Part shown: positions 8,858 through 17,883 of the stretch, piece after piece
Position numbering within the stretch: the first letter of the stretch is position 1
Layout of the letters: each line of letters begins with the position of its first letter
NCBI RefSeq assembly: GCF_023205015.1
Contig: NZ_CP096258.1
Coordinates: forward strand, 992,001 to 1,056,000
Direction of reading: 5' to 3'
Length of the DNA: 64,000 nt
Origin: Providencia rettgeri
GTDB taxonomy: Bacteria > Pseudomonadota > Gammaproteobacteria > Enterobacterales > Enterobacteriaceae
Position numbers and translations under genes: made by a program
Notes under the pieces: model-generated
Database searches by the model: none
What the model was told of the DNA's origin: nothing
Seen by the model: only the letters and a program-made list of their open reading frames with translations

Positions 8858-9195
8858 AATTCTAGGCGCTCTTTTCTGTATATCAATTCATATATTCTAA
8901 TCTGTTATAAATATAATCTTTAATTGTTTTTCTTTTTTTTCTTTTTCTTTATTTTTATAAATGTAAATTAATTTCATTAACTTAAATAATTTCAAAAGTT
9001 AAAAAGGAAAGTTTAAGAATACAACATTAGTTGTTGATTATTGTCATAAGAAAAAAGGTGGTTAAAATGAAAAGCAATAAAAGTTCTATTAGCATAATTA
9101 TAATGCTAAGAATAAAGTAACAATTACACCACATCCAGCCGATAAGTGTATTTACCGGCTATAACCATTCACTATCTGTGCGTATTAATGAGGTA
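8858..9195. other. Intergenic region between ffs and hha
   Basis: This 338-bp A+T-rich region holds a pyrimidine-rich tract (8919-8960), a possible 17-codon ORF (9067-9120), and a hairpin AGCCGATAA/TTACCGGCT (9137-9160). The hairpin lies past the 3' end of hha and has no T-run on either strand. No other gene is evident. Confidence 0.6.
9067..9120 (+). CDS. Possible 17-residue small protein
   Basis: ATG 9067 is preceded by a good ribosome-binding site (AAAGGTGG ending at 9061, 5-nt spacing). The short frame (MKSNKSSISIIIMLRIK) is basic with a hydrophobic Ile/Met stretch and ends at TAA 9118-9120, followed by a hairpin. I recognise no family. Such short frames occur by chance in A+T-rich DNA, so only the ribosome-binding site and the placement in a gene-free gap speak for it. 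Confidence 0.22.
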   Translation: MKSNKSSISIIIMLRIK

Positions 9196-9399
9196 TTATC
9201 TAACAAACTTCCAAACAGAAGCAGGGATTTTATCATAAAGCTTATTCATTGTGAGTTCAGCTAAGCGGTGATCCGCAGCCGAATAGAATAGCTCTAGCTC
9301 ATCATCAGATAATTCATACTTATTTTTCTCAATGACACGCTCAAGAGTTTCAATTGTGGTGCATTTTCTTAAACGCATCAGATAATCAAATTTGGTCAT
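9196..9399 (-). CDS. hha: Hemolysin expression modulator Hha
   Basis: Hha is a small (67 aa) nucleoid-associated protein that binds H-NS and helps silence horizontally acquired and virulence genes. The protein contains DYLMRLRKC, ERVIEKNKYELSD and YSAADHRLAELTMNKLYDKIP, diagnostic of Hha/YmoA. I took ATG 9399 (MTKFDYL), which matches the family start and follows GAAAGG; an in-frame start 21 nt upstream lacks support. It lies 74 bp after tomB in the same direction, the antitoxin-first order seen in E. coli. Confidence 0.96.
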   Translation of the reverse strand: MTKFDYLMRLRKCTTIETLERVIEKNKYELSDDELELFYSAADHRLAELTMNKLYDKIPASVWKFVR

Positions 9400-9473
9400 A
9401 ATAGCCTTTCTTTTGTGCAAAATTACTTATTAACATATGGTTTTAGAGTTTGAACTAAAGATAAATAATATCT

Positions 9474-9842
9474 TTAGGTTTTGCTGGCTAGACACTTTAG
9501 GTCATCATCCAGCACAGTAACAAGGCTCTGATTCATTGCTTCCCAGTCTATAATTTCACTGAGGGTGATGACCGGGCTGCCGAATAAATCATAGGTCTCA
9601 TCGAGGTACTCTTCGATAAGAGATATAACAAGGTTTTCTTTTGGATATTTGATTTTAAACCGCCATACAAATGCAGCGATATGTTCAATAAGTTCATTCA
9701 AGGCCGCGCTTTGAGGGGAGCTTAAATCATTAACCCAGTGTGTATTTGTTTTTTGTAAGCTTAAAATAGCTTCTCTATTGAGACTATTACATAAATATTT
9801 TAGTTCTGCGATATCGTGTTTTTTGGGTGAGTATTCATCCAT
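9474..9842 (-). CDS. tomB: Hha toxicity modulator TomB
   Basis: This 122-aa protein begins MDEYSPKKHDIAELKYLC and contains LNELIEHIAAF and IKYPKENLV, matching TomB (YbaJ), the acidic partner that counters Hha toxicity and affects biofilm formation. ATG 9842 is chosen because GGAGG precedes it by 5 nt; a GTG two codons upstream overlaps that site. It forms an operon with hha. In E. coli acrB-acrA lie immediately upstream; here the next gene is mltD. Confidence 0.94.
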   Translation of the reverse strand: MDEYSPKKHDIAELKYLCNSLNREAILSLQKTNTHWVNDLSSPQSAALNELIEHIAAFVWRFKIKYPKENLVISLIEEYLDETYDLFGSPVITLSEIIDWEAMNQSLVTVLDDDLKCLASKT

Positions 9843-10318
9843 AATCACCTCCGTAGGCGAATCTGACTTTTGCTGTGTGTATTTTTTATCAATAATAATA
9901 TCATGTTAACTAATTAAAGCACCTATGTTCAATATAAAAGTTCATGTTAATATATTGAAAAATATAAGATTATTGCTAGTTCGTTAAACTTTTCGAAGAT
10001 TATTAATATAATACATAAGCGATATTCGAATACGGACTGGCAGCTCGGACTAAACTAGCCGCGATATAATAATAGCATTATTATCACACATGTCACCACC
10101 AATAAACTACTTTTTTCTAATTTATTAGCGAGCGGTTGAAACTGCAGTTGTGTACGTTCTACTTGAATCAATTTTATGAAGTATTTAAATTATAGTTTAA
10201 CCATCGGTTATTTTAGTACAGAGAATATGAAGTGTTTACACAAAAGATGTTATAAAAATTATTATCCCATTTAATTCATTCAAATAATTTATTTTTACTA
10301 ATAACATAATTAAAAATA
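9843..10318. other. Intergenic region upstream of tomB
   Basis: This is about 480 bp of very A+T-rich DNA between the 5' end of tomB and the mltD terminator. It must hold the tomB-hha promoter. A somewhat G+C-richer island (about 10033-10065) stands out but codes for nothing recognisable. No ORF with a ribosome-binding site was found. This is the junction between two blocks that are separate in E. coli. Confidence 0.5.
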
Positions 10319-10355
10319 AAAAAGCTTCTGTCTAAAATAGACAAAAGCTTTTTTT
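10319..10355 (-). terminator. Terminator of mltD
   Basis: The stem AAGCTT-C-TGTCTA / TAGACA-A-AAGCTT with a short AAA loop is flanked by A-runs on the left and T-runs on the right. It is U-tailed on both strands and sits 13 bp past the mltD stop. Confidence 0.85.
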
Positions 10356-10367
10356 GTTGAAAATAAC

Positions 10368-11738
10368 TTAAAGGTAGAGGTTTAAGGTTACCCCTGGTTT
10401 TAGGTCGGCCATTTTAACACCTGAATTCCACGTCATGAGGTCATTGAGCTTTATGCCATGACGTTTTGCAATGCTATAGTAGGAATCGCCTTTTCTTACC
10501 TTATAAGTTTTTGTTTTACGATTGCCCACCGTAGACGCTGTATTGGCAACTTTTAATATTTGCCCTGGTTTGATGACACTCGCAGTTTTTAACCCATTCA
10601 ACTTTTGAATATTTTTCGCGGTAGTGTTGAATTTTTTGGCGATACTTGCAACGGACTCACCTTTGCGCACTTTATATGTGGCTATTTTAGCCCTATTTTG
10701 GCGCGCACTAGAAATTGCGGTGGATTGCCCTGTTTTTATTTGCTGGTTTTGTTGCGCGGCTAAACGGATCGTGTTTAAAACATCTTGGTCTGACAGTGAT
10801 ACTTTGAATTGTTCAGCCTTTGCAGTAGGTAACATAATATAATGGGGGCCATTTGGCGATGTTATACCTCGAGTATAACCAGAATTATACGTTTTTACCG
10901 ATTCAACAGTTAGCCCAGCCAACTCTGCAGCTTGAGATAAGGTGATTTGCTGGCCGACATCAATTTGAGTGAGTGCTCTATTTTTATTACTGGTTGGTAA
11001 ATTAACTTGGTACTTTTCAGGATTTTTTAATACTTGGCTAAGAGCTAAGATTTTAGGCACATATTGTTTGGTTTCTTTTGGTAAAGAGAGTGACCAAAAA
11101 TCAGTCGGTAACCCGGCTGCTTCATTTTTCTTAATGGCGTTTTGTACACAACCTTCCCCACAATTATAGGCAGCAAGCGTGAGTTCCCAGTCATGGCCGA
11201 ACATGACATTTAAGTTTTCGAGAAGATCAAAGGCTGCTTTAGTTGAAGAAACTACATCTCTGCGTTCATCAACCCATTGAGTTTGCTTTAGGCCATAAGA
11301 ACGCGCAGTAATGGGGACGATTTGCCATAGGCCAGCAGCTTGTGCTGGAGAGGTCGCTTTAGGATTAAATGAACTTTCAACAATAGGAATTAATGCTAAT
11401 TCCATCGGTAAATTTCGCTCATTGATTTCGTCTACGATGAGGTACATGTATGGCTCAGCTCTTAATGCCACATCGTAGACAAAACGTTGTTTATTTAAAT
11501 AACTGTTTGCGAGCTCCCTAATTTGAGGTTTATCAGGGATATCCATTTTTAGCTCATCGCTAACATAACCCCATAAGTCATAATCGACCTTAGGTAATTG
11601 CCGACTGGCAGCTTGGTTATGTGGTGCAACAGTTTCAATTGTATGGTTAGTTGGAGTTTTGTTCTGCTTAATTTTTTTTGGGGCAGTTTGGCATCCGGCC
11701 AACAGAACAATGGCGATAAGCGTCGCGATTATCTTCAT
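10368..11738 (-). CDS. mltD: Membrane-bound lytic murein transglycosylase D
   Basis: This 456-aa lipoprotein has a signal peptide with lipobox LLAGC (C16). It has a lysozyme-like transglycosylase domain (about residues 95-215: IPIVESSFNPKATS with catalytic E121, then GLWQI and YNCGEGC) and two C-terminal LysM peptidoglycan-binding repeats (354-397 and 411-456, each starting TYKVRKG). It cleaves the MurNAc-GlcNAc bond to 1,6-anhydroMurNAc at the outer membrane. The neighbour gloB matches the E. coli order. Confidence 0.95.
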   Translation of the reverse strand: MKIIATLIAIVLLAGCQTAPKKIKQNKTPTNHTIETVAPHNQAASRQLPKVDYDLWGYVSDELKMDIPDKPQIRELANSYLNKQRFVYDVALRAEPYMYLIVDEINERNLPMELALIPIVESSFNPKATSPAQAAGLWQIVPITARSYGLKQTQWVDERRDVVSSTKAAFDLLENLNVMFGHDWELTLAAYNCGEGCVQNAIKKNEAAGLPTDFWSLSLPKETKQYVPKILALSQVLKNPEKYQVNLPTSNKNRALTQIDVGQQITLSQAAELAGLTVESVKTYNSGYTRGITSPNGPHYIMLPTAKAEQFKVSLSDQDVLNTIRLAAQQNQQIKTGQSTAISSARQNRAKIATYKVRKGESVASIAKKFNTTAKNIQKLNGLKTASVIKPGQILKVANTASTVGNRKTKTYKVRKGDSYYSIAKRHGIKLNDLMTWNSGVKMADLKPGVTLNLYL

Positions 11739-11819
11739 TCTTTTCTATTGTTCTTCATTCTGATGTTTAAAAGTCGAACAATAATACTTATCCCGCTCCG
11801 ATATGACAATCATTAAACT

Positions 11820-12575
11820 TTAATATTGGTCTTTTAATTGACGCAATAGGGTGAAAACAGCCCTTAAAGGTGGATTTTGCACATTAATATTGAGTTTTTT
11901 CTGTAATTGAATATTATCGCATTGCAGAAAGATATTGATTTTTCTCTCTGTTTTCAATGAAGTAGGTACTGTTGGTTGATGTTTGTCACGTATTTGCGTT
12001 ATTTTTTGTAAATATTGAGTGATGGCTTCATTTTCAGGCCATACATGGTGTGCAAATTTGAGATTAGATAAAGTATATTCATGAGCACAGCAAATTAAGG
12101 TTTCATCAGGAAGCCCGGCAATTTTTTGGATTGATTCGAACATTTGCTCAGGGGGTCCTTCAAATATTCGTCCGCAACCTGCAGAGAATAGGGTGTCACC
12201 ACAGAATAGATAAGGTGCTTGGTAAAAGCCGATATGCTCAGCGGTATGGCCCGATAATGAAATAACCTGTAGATTGAACTCGTTAATGATAACCTTATCA
12301 CCGTTTTCGACTATTTCTGTTGCCCCTTTAGGTTGGGTTTCTTTTGGGCCAAAAACAGGAAGTGTTGTAAATTTGCTTAAAATCCCTTTTACACCGCCAG
12401 TATGGTCATTATGGTGGTGAGTTAACAAGATAGCGACAGGCGTTAGTTGCTTGGCTGTCATTATTTCAAGCACGGGTTCTGCCTCTGCAGGGTCAACGAT
12501 GATACACTGTTGGTGGCTATCGACTAAAACCCAAATGTAGTTATCGTTTAAAGCGGGTACTCGAATTAACTCCAT
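11820..12575 (-). CDS. gloB: Hydroxyacylglutathione hydrolase (glyoxalase II)
   Basis: This 251-aa metallo-beta-lactamase-fold enzyme hydrolyses S-lactoylglutathione to D-lactate and glutathione in methylglyoxal detoxification. The metal-binding motif THHHNDHTGG spans about residues 52-61 (H53, H55, D57, H58); later ligands are in SGHTAEH, FCGDTLFSAGCGR and CCAHEYTLSN. Length and the C-terminal glutathione-binding helices fit GloB. It is divergent from yafS across only 40 bp. Confidence 0.95.
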   Translation of the reverse strand: MELIRVPALNDNYIWVLVDSHQQCIIVDPAEAEPVLEIMTAKQLTPVAILLTHHHNDHTGGVKGILSKFTTLPVFGPKETQPKGATEIVENGDKVIINEFNLQVISLSGHTAEHIGFYQAPYLFCGDTLFSAGCGRIFEGPPEQMFESIQKIAGLPDETLICCAHEYTLSNLKFAHHVWPENEAITQYLQKITQIRDKHQPTVPTSLKTERKINIFLQCDNIQLQKKLNINVQNPPLRAVFTLLRQLKDQY

Positions 12576-12615
12576 AATGACCTCGATACTTGCTAATAGT
12601 TAATAGGGGAATTTC

Positions 12616-13350
12616 ATGAAGCCTGCACGTATTGATAAAAAAATTCAAATGCCTGTTAGTTGGTCTGATATTCCTTTTGGAGAACAATACCGTCAAGCTA
12701 TAGAAAATCAACTTAGCCCTTGGTGGCCGAAGATATTCGGCTTTCATCTGCTTAAGTTAGGCCATTTAAGTACTGAAATCCATACCGAAGACTGCCTAAT
12801 TTCCCATCAGTTTAATGTTGGTACTGGTGATCCCCGTTTTAATCTTATCGCCAAGCCCGAAGCATTACCATTAACCCAGAAATCTATAGATGCCTGCCTA
12901 ATGACTCATTGTTTAGCCTATAGCCATGACCCTCATTGGCTTTTACGGGAAGTTGACCGGGTACTAATTGATGATGGTTGGTTAATTATTTCAGGTTTTA
13001 ACCCTTTTAGTCTCGCTGGAATGGCGAAACTCGTACCTATCTTGCGTAAACGGCAGCCTTATTGTAGCCGTTTTTTTCCGTCTGTCAGGGTGTTTGATTG
13101 GCTAAGTTTATTAAACTACGAAGTTTTATATCATCGTAACTGCCAAATATTCCCTTGGCTGAGTGCGCATAGGCGAATGAATAAAAGCTGTGGGGGGATT
13201 GGGGCTTTAAGTGTTATTGTGGCGCGGAAACGGACGTATCCATTAACTCCGACACCACTAAAATTCAAACAACCAAAGGTTAAGATTGGAACGGCGCTTG
13301 GTGCTGCGAAGGAGATCAGTAAATCAATGAAGATAAACGACCCTTCTTAA
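12616..13350 (+). CDS. yafS: YafS-type SAM-dependent methyltransferase
   Basis: This 244-aa protein has a class I methyltransferase-like core. DACLMTHCLAYSHDPHWLLRE and the strand-turn VLIDDGWLIISGFNP resemble motifs III-V of the Methyltransf_11 group; the glycine-rich motif I is weak. It sits between gloB and rnhA exactly as yafS in E. coli, whose substrate is not known. ATG 12616 follows AGGGGA. Its 3' end overlaps the convergent rnhA by 4 nt. Confidence 0.82.
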   Translation: MKPARIDKKIQMPVSWSDIPFGEQYRQAIENQLSPWWPKIFGFHLLKLGHLSTEIHTEDCLISHQFNVGTGDPRFNLIAKPEALPLTQKSIDACLMTHCLAYSHDPHWLLREVDRVLIDDGWLIISGFNPFSLAGMAKLVPILRKRQPYCSRFFPSVRVFDWLSLLNYEVLYHRNCQIFPWLSAHRRMNKSCGGIGALSVIVARKRTYPLTPTPLKFKQPKVKIGTALGAAKEISKSMKINDPS

Positions 13351-13817
13351 TTTTGAGCGGGTTGGTAACCTGTATCTTCCTTGGTTGGTGCTAAAGCCGC
13401 AGCGCGAGCCAGCTCATCACATTTTTCATTTTCAGGGTGACCTGCATGGCCTTTGACCCAGCGCCAATCAATAGTATGTCTTTGAATTGCTTCATCAAGG
13501 CGCTTCCATAAATCCACATTGACCACGGGGGATTTATCGGCTTTGCGCCATTGTTTGCGTTTCCAACTGTGGATCCATTGGGTGATCCCTTGGCGTACAT
13601 ATTGGCTATCTGTGGTTAGTATAATATCACAAGGTCGCTTTAGGGATTCAAGAGCGACAATGGCTGCAAGTAGTTCCATACGATTATTTGTGGTCATAAA
13701 ATAACCATCGCTTAAGGTTTTTTCGTGTTGCTGATAACGAAGAACCACCCCGTATCCTCCTGGGCCTGGATTGCCCAAACAGGAACCATCCGTGAAAATT
13801 TCTACCTGCTTTGTCAT
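13347..13817 (-). CDS. rnhA: Ribonuclease HI
   Basis: This 156-aa endonuclease cleaves RNA in RNA-DNA hybrids. The four acidic catalytic residues are visible: D10 (FTDGSCLGNPG), E48 (NNRMELLA), D70 (TTDSQYV) and the Asp in NEKCDELA near 134. The WIHSWKRKQWRKAD handle region is also present. It is divergent from dnaQ with a 54-bp gap, as in E. coli where the two promoters overlap. Confidence 0.97.
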   Translation of the reverse strand: MTKQVEIFTDGSCLGNPGPGGYGVVLRYQQHEKTLSDGYFMTTNNRMELLAAIVALESLKRPCDIILTTDSQYVRQGITQWIHSWKRKQWRKADKSPVVNVDLWKRLDEAIQRHTIDWRWVKGHAGHPENEKCDELARAAALAPTKEDTGYQPAQN

Positions 13818-13871
13818 TTCTGGTACACTCTATATTATTCATTCACCTCTAGTTTGACACAAAAAAACATG

Positions 13872-14633
13872 ATGAGCACGGTGATAACCAGACAAATTGT
13901 CCTTGATACTGAAACCACGGGTATGAATAAGCTTGGGGTTCATTATGAAGGACACAATATTATTGAGATTGGTGCGGTTGAAGTTATTAACCGCCGTTTA
14001 ACTGGGCGTAACTTTCACGTCTATATTAAGCCAGACCGTTTAGTTGACCCTGAAGCATTTGAAGTTCATGGGATCAGTGACGAATTTTTACAGGATAAAC
14101 CTGTTTTTGCAGAAATTGCGGACGAATTTCTTGAATTTATTCGTGGTGCAGAACTTGTTATTCATAATGCCCCCTTTGATATCGGGTTCATGGATTATGA
14201 ATTCCGTAAACTCAATAAAGGTATTCCGCCTACGCAAGAGTTTTGTACTATCACTGATAGCTTAGTATTGGCTCGCAAACTTTTTCCTGGTAAACGGAAT
14301 AACTTGGATGCGCTATGTGACCGTTATTTAATTGATAACGCTAAACGAACATTGCACGGGGCGTTACTCGATGCTGAGATCCTGTCAGATGTCTATTTGG
14401 CAATGACGGGCGGGCAAACTTCATTATCATTTTCGATGGATTCAGAATCTGCTAATAATGAGCAAGAGTATGAAATTCAAAGGATTGAGCGACCACAGAG
14501 TGGTCTTAGAGTCATTTTTGCTTCTGATGAAGAACTCATTGCCCATGAAGCCCGATTGGATATTGTTGATAAAAAGGGCGGGAAACCTTGTCTTTGGCGG
14601 CAACCTTCTGATGAAGTTGAAAATCTACATTAA
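13872..14633 (+). CDS. dnaQ: DNA polymerase III epsilon subunit (3'-5' exonuclease)
   Basis: DnaQ proofreads for the replicative polymerase. The protein (253 aa, slightly longer than the E. coli 243) has the ExoI motif IVLDTETTG (D12, E14), ExoII in IHNAPFDIGFMDYEF and ExoIII in RTLHGALLDAEIL. The C-terminal tail ending LDIVDKKGG is the part that contacts PolIII alpha. I chose the ATG at 13872 (MSTVITRQ), which matches the family; an ATG directly before it and a frame reaching back into rnhA are less likely. The ribosome-binding site is weak, as known for dnaQ. Confidence 0.96.
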   Translation: MSTVITRQIVLDTETTGMNKLGVHYEGHNIIEIGAVEVINRRLTGRNFHVYIKPDRLVDPEAFEVHGISDEFLQDKPVFAEIADEFLEFIRGAELVIHNAPFDIGFMDYEFRKLNKGIPPTQEFCTITDSLVLARKLFPGKRNNLDALCDRYLIDNAKRTLHGALLDAEILSDVYLAMTGGQTSLSFSMDSESANNEQEYEIQRIERPQSGLRVIFASDEELIAHEARLDIVDKKGGKPCLWRQPSDEVENLH

Positions 14634-14731
14634 TAATTCAATACATTATTAATGTATGTGTATGAATTTATATGACTGAGCTTCCTTAAGGCTAAAAACT
14701 GCTCAACTGCGCGATTTTACAAGAAAAAGTG

Positions 14732-14760
14732 TTGACGAGTTCTTCAAGTCTTCGTAATAT
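14732..14760 (+). promoter_or_regulatory. Promoter of tRNA-Asp
   Basis: TTGACG (14732-14737) and TAATAT (14755-14760) are spaced by exactly 17 bp and followed by a GC-containing discriminator (GCATGGCG), typical of stringently controlled tRNA promoters. The predicted start is near 14767, about 20 bp before the tRNA. Confidence 0.8.
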
Positions 14761-14787
14761 GCATGGCGTTCCCAACAGGGAACATCA

Positions 14788-14864
14788 GGAGCGGTAGTTC
14801 AGTTGGTTAGAATACCTGCCTGTCACGCAGGGGGTCGCGGGTTCGAGTCCCGTCCGTTCCGCCA
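14788..14864 (+). tRNA. aspV: tRNA-Asp (anticodon GTC)
   Basis: This 77-nt gene includes an encoded CCA. The acceptor stem is GGAGCGG/CCGTTCC, the anticodon GTC is at 14822-14824 within CCTGTCACG, and the T loop is GGTTCGAGTCC. It follows dnaQ, as aspV does in E. coli; the symbol is by position. Confidence 0.98.
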
Positions 14865-14870
14865 AATTAT

Positions 14871-14907
14871 AACGCCACGCTAATTTATTAGCGTGGCGTT
14901 TTTTTTA
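14871..14907 (+). terminator. Terminator of tRNA-Asp
   Basis: The stem AACGCCACGCTAAT/ATTAGCGTGGCGTT with a tiny loop is followed by a run of eight T, 7 bp after the tRNA. Confidence 0.95.
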
Positions 14908-15570
14908 GGTTTTCATCCCGTATAAAATGCTTGCGTAACTTATCTTAAATTAGCTGCATTCAGGTGGTTAAGGTTAGTAAATATGCAGTCCTTCAATTAG
15001 ATATTTCTTCAGTCTATTCGTCACTTGATGTTAACAGAGACACTTTTTTCAATTCATGTTACTTCTATCTATTAATAGTCATTAGAAAGGCTAGGTCTTT
15101 TACTCAACTCAAACAAAAATATTCGGGCATATTGCGCTTTTTTTTGTCTAAAACTTTGCCAATTATCACTAATGTGGCAGCTAAATGTGCTAGAAGCATA
15201 AATCACCTTGATCCCAGACACTGAACTCAGGTTTAATAAGGTTAGTCACTTGCGCAAAAATATAAGTCTTAAGGGATATTTTGCGCAATGGAATGGATTC
15301 AGCTTTGCGGCAGTTCAATTTATTAGCGATCTGCTGCCATGAACATAGCAAATATTGCGGTATGGGTAGAATTGGGTTACTTTCAATCGCTCTATTCGTG
15401 AAATGCTCAGTTTGTTGGCGATGTGTTGTGGTTTCTTCGGGAAGGCAACATGTGGCGATACATTGGTAAATTGGCGTTTTCACATGTTACAGCGAAATTA
15501 AAGTAGCACTATCTGTATTGCGTTGAAAAAATTGGTTTAAGTACGTTTTTATCCTACCTGGAGTATACTG
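14908..15570. other. Gene-poor gap between tRNA-Asp and tktA
   Basis: About 660 bp carry no convincing gene. Short frames exist on both strands (for example 15190-15483 minus, 97 codons with a GTG start and no ribosome-binding site). They have no family motif, and conserved-looking stretches shift between frames, which suggests decayed sequence. The last 80 bp, ending in CCTGGAG before ATG 15571, should hold the tktA promoter and ribosome-binding site. A tRNA 3' end followed by unexplained DNA is a common integration point, but I saw no repeat of the tRNA end. Confidence 0.5.
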
Positions 15571-17565
15571 ATGACGACTCGTAAAACCCTTGCTAATGCT
15601 ATCCGCTTTCTAAGTATGGATGCGGTTCAAAAAGCAAAATCAGGGCATCCTGGCGCGCCAATGGGCATGGCTGATATTGCTGAGGTCCTGTGGCGTGACC
15701 ATATGAATCATAACCCAGCAAACCCACACTGGGCAGATCGTGACCGTTTTGTTTTATCAAATGGCCATGGTTCTATGTTGATCTATAGCTTGCTGCATCT
15801 TGCAGGTTATGACTTACCTATCGAAGAGTTAAAAAACTTCCGCCAATTACACTCTAAAACACCGGGCCACCCAGAATATGGCTATACTCCAGGCGTTGAA
15901 ACAACAACCGGTCCTTTAGGTCAAGGTATTGCAAACGCAGTGGGCTTTGCGGTTGCAGAACGCACATTAGCAGCGCAGTTCAACCGCCCTGGTCATGATG
16001 TTGTAGACCACCACACTTATGTGTTTATGGGTGATGGTTGTATGATGGAAGGTATCTCGCATGAAGCGTGTTCTTTAGCGGGTACACTGAAATTAAATAA
16101 ACTGATCGCATTTTATGATGACAACGGCATCTCTATTGATGGTGAAGTTGAAGGTTGGTTTACTGACGACACAGCTGCACGCTTTGAGTCTTATGGCTGG
16201 CATGTTATCCGTGATATCGACGGACATGATGCATCGCAGATCAACGCAGCAATCAATGAAGCGAAGAAACAAGCTGATAAACCAACACTGATTATATGCA
16301 AAACGGTCATTGGTTTTGGTTCACCAAACAAAGCCGGTTCTGAATCTGTTCACGGTGCACCTTTAGGTGATGCTGAAATCGCAGCAACTCGTGAAGCACT
16401 TGGTTGGAACTACGGTCCATTCGAAATTCCTAAAGATATTTATGAAGCTTGGGATGCTCGCACAGCAGGTAAAGAAAAAGAAAACGCGTGGGATAAAAAA
16501 TTCGCCGCGTATGCAGCGCAATTCCCTGAATTAGCTGCAGAGTTCACTCGTCGTATGAATGGTGAATTACCGGCTAACTTTGACGCAGATGCGAAACAAT
16601 TCGTTGAAAATCTTCAGCAAAACCCAGCGAATATCGCAAGCCGTAAAGCATCACAAAACGCATTAGAAGCATTCGGTAAAGTATTACCTGAGTTTATGGG
16701 CGGTTCTGCTGACTTAGCGCCAAGTAACTTAACCATGTGGTCAGGTTCGAAAGCGCTGAATGTTGACCCTGCGGGTAACTATATTCACTACGGTGTTCGC
16801 GAATTTGGTATGTCAGCTATCATGAACGGTATTGCGTTACATGGTGGCTTCATTCCTTATGGCGCGACATTCTTGATGTTCGTTGAATACGCACGTAATG
16901 CGGTTCGTATGGCAGCACTGATGAAAGTGCGTAGCATCTTTGTTTATACTCACGATTCTATTGGTCTGGGTGAAGATGGCCCGACTCACCAACCAGTTGA
17001 GCAACTGGCGAGCCTGCGTGTGACACCAAATCTCAGCACATGGCGCCCTTGTGACCAAGTTGAATCTGCGGTGGCATGGAAATATGCTATTGAACGTAAA
17101 GATGGCCCAAGCGCATTAATTTTCTCTCGTCAAAACTTAGAGCAACAACCTCGTACCGCTGAGCAATTAGCCAATATTGAGAAAGGGGCTTATATCCTGA
17201 AAGATTGTGCAGGTACGCCTGAATTAATCTTTATTGCGACAGGTTCTGAAGTGGAGCTGGCTGTTAAAGCTGCAGACCAATTAACGTCAGAAGGCCGTAA
17301 AGTTCGCGTTGTATCAATGCCTTCAACTGATGCATTTGATAAACAAGATGCGGCATACCGCGAAGCTGTTTTACCTGCTAACGTGACAGCGCGTGTTGCT
17401 ATCGAAGCGGGTATTGCAGATTACTGGTTCAAGTACACTGGCTTAAACGGTGCCATCATCGGTATGCATACCTTTGGTGAATCTGCTCCAGCGGAAGAGC
17501 TGTATAAAGAGTTCGGCATCACTGCAGAAAAAGCGGTTGAAGCAGCGAAATCTCTTCTGAAATAA
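15571..17565 (+). CDS. tktA: Transketolase
   Basis: This 664-aa thiamine-diphosphate enzyme moves two-carbon units in the non-oxidative pentose phosphate pathway. Visible are the N-terminal KSGHPGAPMG (H26), the TPP/Mg motif GDGCMMEG starting at 154 and ending at the conserved YDDNGISIDG, the proton-relay Glu in VREFGMSAI, and HDSIGLGEDGPTHQPVEQ. ATG 15571 follows CCTGGAG. It is followed by epd, pgk and fbaA in the same direction, as in E. coli, linking erythrose 4-phosphate use with lower glycolysis. Confidence 0.97.
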   Translation: MTTRKTLANAIRFLSMDAVQKAKSGHPGAPMGMADIAEVLWRDHMNHNPANPHWADRDRFVLSNGHGSMLIYSLLHLAGYDLPIEELKNFRQLHSKTPGHPEYGYTPGVETTTGPLGQGIANAVGFAVAERTLAAQFNRPGHDVVDHHTYVFMGDGCMMEGISHEACSLAGTLKLNKLIAFYDDNGISIDGEVEGWFTDDTAARFESYGWHVIRDIDGHDASQINAAINEAKKQADKPTLIICKTVIGFGSPNKAGSESVHGAPLGDAEIAATREALGWNYGPFEIPKDIYEAWDARTAGKEKENAWDKKFAAYAAQFPELAAEFTRRMNGELPANFDADAKQFVENLQQNPANIASRKASQNALEAFGKVLPEFMGGSADLAPSNLTMWSGSKALNVDPAGNYIHYGVREFGMSAIMNGIALHGGFIPYGATFLMFVEYARNAVRMAALMKVRSIFVYTHDSIGLGEDGPTHQPVEQLASLRVTPNLSTWRPCDQVESAVAWKYAIERKDGPSALIFSRQNLEQQPRTAEQLANIEKGAYILKDCAGTPELIFIATGSEVELAVKAADQLTSEGRKVRVVSMPSTDAFDKQDAAYREAVLPANVTARVAIEAGIADYWFKYTGLNGAIIGMHTFGESAPAEELYKEFGITAEKAVEAAKSLLK

Positions 17566-17623
17566 GTGATTGCCTTTTTGGGGGATTCAAGAGCTGAATA
17601 TCCCTCGTAATCATATTTTGCTG

Positions 17624-17660
17624 AACAACGGCGAGTGATAAAGCTAGGCGTTGTTTTTTT
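17624..17660 (+). terminator. Terminator downstream of tktA
   Basis: Arms AACAACG (17624-17630) and CGTTGTT (17649-17655) run into TTTTTTT, about 60 bp past the tktA stop. The rest of the tktA-epd gap (to 17883) is A+T-rich and should contain the epd promoter. Confidence 0.6.
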
Positions 17661-17883
17661 GTGCACCAATATATGATTTTCTATTGCGTTCTGTAAATAT
17701 ATCCCTTACTCTAACCTTAGATAAGCTGAACCGTTTCAGTTGCGTGTTACTGAATGAAAATATTTTTTAAAAATGTCGGTTGAAGCACACTTTTGATGTT
17801 TTACAGCTAAAATGAGCAGTAGAGTGAGTGCGAGTCAGTTATCCTTAGCAACCGTGTGATTTTGCTTAGATACAAGGTGTAGA

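Noticed and set aside
8919..8960. Pyrimidine tract after ffs as a terminator
   Set aside because: No stem precedes the T-rich stretch; the 4.5S RNA stem itself is some 65 bp upstream.
15190..15483. 97-codon minus-strand frame in the tRNA-Asp/tktA gap
   Set aside because: GTG start, no ribosome-binding site, no recognisable motif. Kept only as part of the description of the gap.
14908..15570. tRNA-targeted attachment site
   Set aside because: No direct repeat of the tRNA-Asp 3' end was seen further along the window.
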